The notes beneath the pieces are model-generated. The model was given only the letters and a program-made list of their open reading frames with translations. It made no database searches and was not told the DNA's origin. 64,000 bases of DNA from Rhizopus arrhizus (lineage: Eukaryota; Mucoromycota; Mucoromycetes; Mucorales; Rhizopodaceae), in the NCBI GenBank assembly GCA_024220505.1, contig JAKZZE010000013.1:1364001-1428000 (forward strand), written 5' to 3'. How positions within the stretch are numbered: the stretch's first letter is position 1; the number at the start of each line of letters is the position of its first letter. The position numbers and the translations under genes are program-made. Below are positions 56,600 through 64,000 of the stretch, in pieces.

Positions 56600-57525
56600 T
56601 TTTTTTTTTCTTTTTTTTTCTTCTCTTTTTTTATAAAAGGTAAGTTCTTAATATTATATATATTCTATTCCAGCTCTAATGGTGCTTTTACTGTAGTAAA
56701 GATGTATCGGCTGCTTTCTTTATGGTTTGAATGGTCTTTATAAAGTCTTTTTCCCAGGATTATCATTGCTTCTTCTTTTCCTTGTTGATATAAGCTTGAG
56801 TAGTTTCTTTTTTTCTTTTCTTTTTTTTTTTCATGGTCCATCTAAAGCAAGGTACTATTACTTTTACTACATACACTCAATAGCTAATAATTATTATAGA
56901 TGTGTGCTGCTTTTTTTACTTGTGAGTATACGCTTAGCTAGTTTACTTCCCATGGTCTATCTAAAGAAAGGTACTATTGCTTTTACTACATATACACGAT
57001 AGCTAATAAATGTTATAGATGAATGCTGCTTTGCTTTGGCCTCTTTCTGTTTCTTTCCTTGTTTTTACTTTGGTTCTTAAGTACTGATGTCTTTTCTTTT
57101 GCTTTGAGTGCTCAAGTCCTTGAATCCTTGAATCCTTGTGTCTTTGAATCCTTGAGCTTGGCTTTTTTTTTTCTTTTTTCTTTTGAGAACTTTTTGAGTT
57201 CCACGAGACTAATTGATGTATTTTTAGATTAAATGCTGCTGTTCTGGTGACATTAGGTAAGTCAAGTACACTTTTAAAACGCTACAAGCAAAGAAATATC
57301 ATATTTTGTTATTATTATTTTATTCAAATAAAAAAAAAGCTATTTTTTATAAACAAAATCCCTATTTTTTTGTGTATATAAAGCAATATTTATTGCAATA
57401 TGAATGGTCGATAAAGAAGTATATAAAGCAATATAAGTGGTTCATAAAGAAGTATATAAGGCAATATGAGTGGTTTATAAAAGAGCAAAAAGACAAATAA
57501 AGTAGTGTTTTACAAAGCGTGATTG
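56600..57525. repeat. Right arm B1
   Basis: Similar to B2 (about 61090-62075): AAGGTAAGTTCTTAA, TCCAGGATTATCATTGCTTC and TTTTGCTTTGAGTGC blocks in the same order. It contains two diverged copies of a unit of about 120 bp (GGTACTATTACTTTTACTAC..., near 56850 and 56970) and a 33-bp minisatellite at its end. Confidence 0.8.
57376..57490 (+). repeat. 33-bp minisatellite in B1, about 3 copies
   Basis: Units of the type GTATATAAGGCAATATGAGT followed by GGTNNATAAAGAA. The 33-bp period keeps a reading frame (11-residue repeats such as YIRQYEWFIKK), but I see no gene to which it belongs. Confidence 0.75.
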
Positions 57526-57924
57526 GTTGCCAAGCACCATTAGATATCAAATTGATAATAAACAAGAGCCACAACGTAACTGATGAAAGATCCATCTTGC
57601 AAGATCAGTTAACGAAAAAGTCTCCCAACAGTCTCCTGTGTTGGCCACAAATCTTGTACCATCACATAACCAAAGGGCGAACAATAACTTACACGATTTG
57701 TGGCAGAGACAGAAGGCTGTGCGTGGATAAATCTCTTACCTGATTGTACACGAATGTAAATTATTTCGCAAGGTTGCTAGTCAATCAGGTAACGAATTTG
57801 CACTATTATTTGCAGTGACCACTGCAAATAATTGGTGATTTTCAGCGTTCTCAGTCATTGACAATCATTGCTAACATCAAAAAATCAACGATTTGAATAC
57901 CTTTGAGTAAACGAAAAAAATTAA

Positions 57925-58990
57925 AATACTCTGTATTGCACCTTTTTGAATTTTGAAAAAAGATTTAGATGCGAAAAAAATAAAGAAATTTAATAATGTT
58001 ATTAATTTTTTTGTAGGGTAAATATTCATAGAGTTATTCATGTTTTAAAAAAGTGTCTTTTTTTTTCAAATAGTCTTTTTTTGGAAAGCCTGTTCTCCTC
58101 TATCGTTGAAAGACCGATATTTTCTTTTTTTTCTTTTTGAGGGCAAAATGCGGATATCAAAAGCACTCTGCGATTATTTTGATCAGAAAAATACATAATA
58201 GGAAGGCAGTCTGTGATTTTTAGCTTAGTTCATTAGAAACGTGTAACAGAACGTAACAAAATAGTTGCGTTTAGTAAAAAAAAAAGAAAATAAAAAAAAA
58301 GACAAAGTTAAAAAAAAGACCTAGTGAAAAAAAAAAAAAAAAAGAGAGCATAGCAATAAAAAGTTCCTTATTCAAATGAAAATAATAATCTAACAGTAAA
58401 CATGTTTTATAAAAATGCAAATGCTTTTATGTTATAACAAAAGAATACGTGTATATTCTAAAAAGAATAAAAAATAAAGAAGCTTTGATAACATCTTATT
58501 ACAAGGCAGTTATAATTGACAGATACAAGCACAGCGTTTTTGTTTTTCAAGTAAATAAAGTGCTTTATTATTTTTTATGACAAATAATATAAAAGAATAT
58601 ATGTTTTTAAGCTTATACTGGTTCATTACTTACTTTATGTTTGCACATTGGTGTAATTTGCCATTAGCCATTAGCCATTAGCCATTAGAGATGTCAACAT
58701 TACCAACTTTATCAAAAACAGCTTTTTAACAACAAGCAACAATAAAAGTTTGATATTCTTATAGCTTTATCGTGTTAAAAAGAACAACTTTGCTCATGAG
58801 GTTCATTTTCGTCATCCGAATGTGTCCCATTAGGAATTCCTAATGTAAAAAAAAAAAAGAAACTGACATTAGACTTGGTTATTACCTTTTTTTTTATAAA
58901 CTTACATATGACCAATACTTGAGCTTTCTTTTTTATCTTTTGTATCTTCAATGTTAAATATGTTCTCTGAAACAAAACAAGGGAAAAAAA
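57925..58990. repeat. Left arm A2
   Basis: Second copy of the A arm, with AGCCATTA repeated three times (58662-58686). The minus-strand exon remnant is at 58775-58845 (GIPNGTHSDDENEPHEQSC). Confidence 0.8.
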
Positions 58991-59481
58991 AAATTCTTTA
59001 GAACACGTAAAACTGTTACTGTTTAAGAACCGACATCCAAATTTAGTATATTTGCTTTAGTTTTTTTTGATCATGCATTTTTTTCTATCTTATTCCTCTA
59101 CTAAATCCTGAATATTTTTTTTTTGAAATGAACGCCACTACTGGCATCCAAGTGTGGAAGAATCAATTTGATCCAGTTACAAGCAACAATATACTTCCAA
59201 TTTACAGGATTTTCAACCCTGTTGCTATATGTCCATATGTTGATAATCACCTTCTTACTCTCGCTCTGCCAAGAAGCATTTATATGTAACAACTATGCTA
59301 AATTATTCAAACATTCTTTTATTATTATTATTATTTATTTTACTAAAGAATCATTCAATAGACTATTATTGTTATTTTTTTTTGAAATTTTTATTCAATT
59401 TGTACAGACAACAAAAGAGGCAGCAAAAAAAAAAAAAAAAAAAAAAAAAGGAGGGGGAAAGAGAAAAGAGAAAGTAAACGC

Positions 59482-60729
59482 TTACTGCATAGGATTAGCA
59501 GCAGCAGAAGAGGAAAAGCCAAGGCCAGGAGAAGAAAAGGCCCAAGAGGGATAATCCTCATGGTCAAGGTTTGTGGGAAACTCCTTGTCGAAGTAGTCCA
59601 CCACCCTTCTTGTTCTATTGATGGTGCCTTTTTTCGACAAGGAATCTCTCCATGCTTTTTGAAGAGAAGCATGGAATTCGTCCACCTGTAGATTAATTAA
59701 AGGTATATTAGAAAATAAATACTATAACAAAAATACTACTTACTGCTTTACTTCGAGAGAGTGGTCTTTTTACCACAAACACAGGACCATGTTCATCCTC
59801 AGGGCCATCTTCTTCCTCTGAGGTCCAATCGGCTATCAGAAGCTTTTTTCCAAAAGGAAAACGAGCTTCAAATTCCTCTGGGGCTGCATTGTAAGCATTT
59901 CGCCTCATGGCGAGCTTCTAATGTAAAGAAGTAATGTAAGTACTTCGAACACTATATATTTCAATTTTTCAATATTAATTACTTACTGCATGCACACGAC
60001 TACGACGCGTTGATTCTTCTGACGTAGCCGTCAGCCCCTTACTTTCTCTCACCATGTAGTTGAATTTGTTTCTGACCATGCTGCGCATGTCAGAAACAGT
60101 AATGCCAGCAGAAAATGGCTCCTTCTTGGCAGCTGCTACAAGCAAATCTCTGACCTTTGCGTTTTGCTTGTAGCGCAAGACCTCCTTCAGGTCAAAGGTA
60201 ATACCACGAGGGACCAGATGCTCTTTGTAGTACTTCAATATGAAAGCCTATATTTCAAAAAGGGTAAAACAAAAATTTAGTTATTATTTTGCACATGCTA
60301 ATTTAGCTTTTAAATTCAAATTACACTTGTCGAGGCCTTATTCTCTTTGACCTCAGAAGGTTGCTGCTGTGGAGGCTGCTGTGGAGGCTGCTGCTGCTGT
60401 TGCTGCCCTTGTTGCTGTTGTTGCAGCAATTGCGTTAACTGCTCAATCTTCAGCTCCTGCCGACGTTGATTCTCCTCCTGTCGGCGTTGAATCTGCTCCT
60501 GCTGCTGCATCTGAGCAAAGATGGCCTCAAGGGTTTGGCCATTTGCAGAAGAGCCAACTGCGCCTTGCAGGCGAGAAGGCTCAAAGCTGTCAAAAGACCC
60601 AACAGCAGTGGGAGCAGGAGAAGAGGACGAGACAACAGTGGATGATGATCCAGTAATGCTTGAAGATATTCTTGCCCTTTTAGGGGCATTACTGGGAACG
60701 TTGATGGGGGTGGCAGCACGACGAGACAT
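59482..60729 (-). CDS. Unidentified 347-residue protein carried by CACTA-like element 2
   Basis: Four exons (60729-60325, 60247-59987, 59917-59744, 59685-59482), all introns GT-AG (58-77 nt), no stop or shift. Residues 1-65 are Ser/Thr/Pro-rich with a basic patch (APKRARISSSITG, possible nuclear signal). Residues 70-125 form a Gln-rich coiled coil (MQQQEQIQRRQEENQRRQEL, then poly-Gln/Pro). The C-terminal 210 residues are ordered: YYKEHLVPRGITFDLKEVLR, TVSDMRSMVRNKFNYMVRES, FGKKLLIADWTSEEEDG, INRTRRVVDYFDKEFPTNLD. I do not recognise the domain. Coiled coil plus a basic helical region fits a DNA-binding accessory protein, comparable by position with TnpA of En/Spm, but this is inference. Confidence 0.85.
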
Positions 60730-61089
60730 TTTTTAAAACAAATTATATAAGGAAAAAAAAAAGAAAAAAAAAAAGAAAAAAAAAAGAAAAAACAGGGGTA
60801 CAAAATAAATTGAAGATGAGTACAAAACAAGGTGATACTTTCATTTATTTTACAAAAGAAGCAAAGAAAAAAAGTCTTTGGTGTTAAAGATATTACATTT
60901 AAATAAAAAAAAAAGAATTTAAACTGTTTATGAATAGCCTCTCTGAATGTTTCAATAGTTAAACAGTGTTAAAGAAAACTTATTGTTAACCGTTAATGGG
61001 TAATTGTAACCCATGTAAAATGAGTTATAAAAAATGTACTTTTTTTCCTTTTTTTTTTTTTCCTTTTTTTTTTTTTCCTTTTTTATTTT

Positions 61090-62075
61090 CTTCTTTTTTT
61101 TTTTTTTTTTTAAAAAACAATTCTTTCTAAAAGGTAAGTTCTTAACATTATATATATTCTATTTCTATTCTTATGGTATTTGTTCTTTAGTAAATTTGTG
61201 TTGGTTGCTTTCTTTATAGTTTAAATGGTCTTTATAAAGTCTCTTCCAGGATTATCATTGCTTCTTTTTTTACTTGTTGCTATAAGCTTGGCTGGTGTCT
61301 TTTTTTTCTTTTTTTTTATCTCATGGTCTATCTAAAGCAAGGTACTATTACTTTTACTATATACTCGATAGCTAATATTTACTATAGATGCGTTCTGCTT
61401 CCTTTTTTTTATACTTGTTGGTAAAGCTTAGCAAGGTTTTTCTCTTAGCCCATCTAAATAAAGGTACTATTACTTTCATTATATATACACGATAGCTAAT
61501 AACTATTATAGATGAATGCTGCTTTGCTTTGGCCTCGTCTATCTCTTTTCTGTCTTTGCTTTGGTTCTTAAGTACTGATGTCTTTTCTTTTGCTTTGAGT
61601 GCCCAAGTCCTTGAATCCTTGTGTCTCTGAATCCTTGAGCTTGGCTTTTTTTTTAAAATTTTTTTTTGAGTTCCACGAGATTAATTGATGTATTTTTAGA
61701 TTAGATGCTGCTATTCTGATGACATTAGGTAAGTCAATTACACTTTTAAAACGCTACTAGCAAAGAAATACCATGTATTGTTATTGTTATTTTATTTAAA
61801 TAAAAAAAAGCTGTTTTTTATAAACAAAATCCCTATTTTTTGTGTATATAAAGCAATATTTATTGCAATATGAATGGTCAATAAAGAAGTATATAAAGCT
61901 ATATAAGTGGTTCATAAAGAAGTATATAAGCTATATGAGTGGTCAATAAAGAAATATATAAGGCAATATAAGTGGTCAACAAAGAAGTATATAAGGCAAT
62001 ATGAGTGTTCGATGAAGAAGTATATAAGGCAATATGAGCGGTCGATAAAAGAACAAAAAGACATATAAAGTAATG
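61090..62075. repeat. Right arm B2
   Basis: Second copy of the B arm, with the same order of blocks as B1, two GGTACTATTAC... units (near 61341 and 61462) and an expanded minisatellite. Confidence 0.8.
61853..62060 (+). repeat. 33-bp minisatellite in B2, about 6 copies
   Basis: Same unit as at 57376-57490 but with roughly twice the copies, one of them 1 bp shorter, so the frame is not kept throughout. The copy-number difference is the main length change between the two B arms. Confidence 0.75.
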
Positions 62076-62429
62076 TTTTAAAACGTATCATTCGTTGCTC
62101 AACCGTTGACTAGTGTTGATTAAAGCGTAAAAAATGTTTTGGTAAGAGAATGCTAAACGACCTCCTCTTGCTTGCTTAAAAGATATTAAACGCTTAATGA
62201 ACTGCCGCGAAAAACGTTTAAAACAGCAATAAAATTCCGTTGATTTGCGTTAACTTTCGCGTATTTGCGCTCATTTATGCTAAAAAACAACGTTTAATAT
62301 CTCCAATTATTTGCAGTGTGTACACACTGCAAATAATGTTGCGCCTTTGACGTAGAATTCTGATATCGGTGACAGTCATAGGTCCACAGATTTTAAAGTT
62401 TTTTTTAAAAAAACATTATATCTTGCTGT

Positions 62430-63510
62430 ATTGGTCATTTTCGAAATATGAAAAAAGATTTAGATGCGAAAAAATAAAGAAATTAAGTAATGTTATTTTT
62501 TTCATTGTAAGGTAAATATTCATAAAGTTATTCACGTTTTAAAAAAATGTCTTTTTTTTTTACAGATGATCTTTTTTTGGAAAGCTTGTTTTCCTCTATC
62601 GTTGAAAGACCGATATCTTCTTTTTTTTATTTTTGAGGGCAAAATGCGGAAATCAAAAGCACCATGCGATTATTTTGATCAGAAGAATACATATTAGGAA
62701 GGCAGTCTGTGCTTTTTAGCTTAGCTCATTAGAAACGTGTAACAGAATGTAACAAAATAGTTGCGTTTGGGAAAAAAAAAGAAGCTGAAAAATTAAAAGT
62801 AAAAAAAAAAAGACAAAGTTAAAAAAAAAAGACCTAGTGAAAAAAAAAAAAAAAAAAAAAAAGAGCATAGCAATAAAATGTTACTTATTCAAATGAAAAC
62901 AATAACGTAACAGTAAACATGTTTTATAAAAATACAAATGCTTTTACATTATAACAAAAAATACGTGTATATTTTAAAAAGAATAAAAAAAAAAAGAAGC
63001 TTTGTTAACATGTTAGAAGGCAATTATAATTAATAGATACAAGCACAATTTTTTTGTTTTTCAAGTAAATAGATTGCTTTATTATTTTTTTTATGACAGA
63101 TAACATAATAGAATATATGTTTTTAAGCTTATATTAGTTCATTACTTACTTTATGTTTACACATGGGTGTAATTTGCAATTAGCCATTAGCCATTAGAGA
63201 TGTTAACATTGCCAACTTCCTTTATCAAAAAGGGCTTTTCAACAACAAGCAGTAATATAAGTTTGATATTCTTATAGTTTTATCGTGTTAAAACGAACAA
63301 CTTTGCTCATGTGGCTCATGTTCGTCATCCGAATGTGTCCCATTAGGAATTCCTAATGTAAAAAAAAAAAAAAAAAAAAGAAACCGACATTAGACTTGGT
63401 TGTTATTACTTTTTTATAAGCTTACATTTGACCAGTGCTTGAGCTTTCCTTTTTTTTTGTTTTGTGCCTTTGGCATCTAGTGTATTCCATGAAACAAAAC
63501 AAGGGAAAAA
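62430..63510. repeat. Left arm A3
   Basis: Third copy of the A arm, closest to A1 in the segment around AGCCATTAGCCATTAGAGAT. The minus-strand exon remnant is near 63300-63360. Confidence 0.8.
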
Positions 63511-63643
63511 AAAAAGAAGTTGTTTTACTGCCTTATTTCATTGTTTAAGCACCGACTGTTTTTGCAAATTTACTACTCGTTTTTTATCAGGCGCATTTTT
63601 TTTTTCCTTCTTTATTTCTTTACAAAATACTAAATTCTTCAAA

Positions 63644-64000
63644 ATGAACAACATCAACAACATTAAAATCGCTTGCACTTGTACCGAATGCAGCATGCAT
63701 CCCGGTGGATTTAGAAGACTTGCAAAGAGAACTGTTCTTACTCATAAGCGTCTGGACAGATTCAGAGGAAGAGGTTATAGTTTTTATTTTTTCGTATAAA
63801 CGCACTCGTGTTAATGTAAAAAAAAAAAAAAAAAAAAATAGAGTCCAGAAGACAAGTAGCCGAAGTCATGCAACAACCAACAGCCGTCCCTGAAAACGAA
63901 AGTGAGCATACCACCTTTGAAGGTATATTTTCAGTCGACAAAGCATTTTACATTAGAAAGGATTTATTTATTGAACTGTATTTTACAATTTGTTAGACCA
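63644..64000 (+). CDS. 5' part of a multi-exon gene in CACTA-like element 3 (incomplete)
   Basis: Exons 63644-63773, 63842-63922 and 63997 onward; the introns are GTTATA...ATAG (68 nt) and GTATAT...TTAG (74 nt). The protein starts MNNINNIKIACTCTECSMHP, then GGFRRLAKRTVLTHKRLDRF and RRQVAEVMQQPTAVPENESE. The CTCTEC....H.GG....RT...H pattern, a short Cys/His motif at the very N-terminus, is how many fungal tnp2/KDZ-like transposase genes begin in my recollection. A transposase is therefore likely but cannot be confirmed, as the catalytic part is outside the window. Confidence 0.6.

Larger units (their letters stand above)
55168..57817. mobile_element. CACTA-like element 1: shared arms only, no gene (2650 bp)
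   Basis: It starts CACTGCAAATAAT (55168-55180) and ends ATTATTTGCAGTG (57805-57817), a perfect 13-bp inverted pair. Left arm A1 (about 55245-56345) and right arm B1 (about 56600-57525) match the arms of element 2. There is no intact gene between them. The CACT start fits the CACTA (En/Spm) superfamily. No clear 3-bp target duplication is visible, since the flanks are CCG and ACC. It is probably a non-autonomous deletion derivative. Confidence 0.72.
57820..62318. mobile_element. CACTA-like element 2: shared arms plus a 347-residue gene (4499 bp)
   Basis: It starts CACTGCAAATAAT (57820-57832), two bases after element 1 ends, and closes with ATTATTTGCAGTG (62306-62318). Left arm A2 is about 57925-58990, the gene is 59482-60729 (minus), and right arm B2 is about 61090-62075. 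The sequences just inside the 13-bp ends (about 100 bp left, about 240 bp right) do not resemble those of element 1. Confidence 0.72.
62325..64000. mobile_element. CACTA-like element 3: left arm plus a different gene (runs off the window)
   Basis: It starts CACTGCAAATAAT (62325-62337), six bases (TGTACA) after element 2. Left arm A3 is about 62430-63510, followed by the start of a multi-exon gene at 63644. The right end is outside the window. Confidence 0.68.

Noticed and set aside
57306..57500. ORF with 11-residue repeats (YIRQYEWFIKK)
   Set aside because: It arises from the 33-bp minisatellite; the corresponding region of the second right arm contains stops.
60369..60830. Ala-rich and Leu-rich ORFs opposite the 347-residue gene
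   Set aside because: Shadows of the CAG-rich poly-Gln exon on the other strand or frame.
57805..62337. Palindromes as replication origins or CRISPR-like units
   Set aside because: They coincide with the 13-bp transposon ends; the organism is eukaryotic and no spaced repeat array exists.

Overview
The window is nuclear DNA of an AT-rich filamentous fungus, most likely a member of the Mucorales (Mucoromycota). The evidence is small 47-70 nt spliceosomal introns, fungal housekeeping genes (ATG9, BUD6, PUS3, ATP7, a PHO80-type cyclin, a PQ-loop vacuolar transporter, XAP5/FAM50, pirin) and a very heavy, mixed transposon load including DIRS, chromovirus, LINE, Tc1/mariner and CACTA-like elements. 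The species cannot be fixed from the sequence alone.

Layout. 0-9.3 kb: decayed material, namely a broken gene of an unidentified family, a DIRS-type tyrosine-recombinase retrotransposon (1898-6101) with inverted terminal repeats and internal complementary region still visible, two further pseudogenes and LTR-like fragments. 9.4-15.4 kb: genes (XAP5, pirin, PUS3, a small cyclin with an 11-nt exon). 15.4-20.1 kb: gene and transposase remnants. 20.2-27.4 kb: a compact gene block of ATP7, a PQ-loop protein, ATG9 (seven exons, minus strand), a small secreted Kre9/Knh1-like protein sharing a 250 bp divergent promoter with ATG9, and BUD6/AIP3.

29.5-55 kb is a transposon graveyard with nesting. It holds a LINE whose ORF2 is fused in frame to the end of a Tc1 transposase; a degenerate Tc1 element; a 5'-truncated chromovirus; a run of LTRs sharing one conserved 17-bp motif, the first interrupted by a Tc1; and a four-level nest. 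In that nest a minus-strand Ty3/Gypsy element (41235-54985) carries a chromovirus (42149-50020) inside its integrase, the chromovirus carries a Tc1 element (45356-47014) inside its reverse transcriptase, and the Gypsy 5' LTR carries a solo LTR (54324-54874). Target-site duplications mark each junction, and both outer coding frames become continuous if the insertions are ignored, so the nest is young.

55.0-64 kb: a tRNA-Gly(GCC) gene sits about 55 bp from the Gypsy element on one side and about 58 bp from a second system on the other. That system is a head-to-tail array of three elements, each bounded by the 13-bp inverted terminus CACTGCAAATAAT (CACTA-like). They share long left arms and, where visible, right arms, but differ in cargo: none in the first, an intact four-exon 347-residue protein in the second, and a Cys-rich multi-exon gene running off the window in the third. 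The sequence between the 13-bp ends and the shared arms differs between copies. This array is the most interesting feature of the window.
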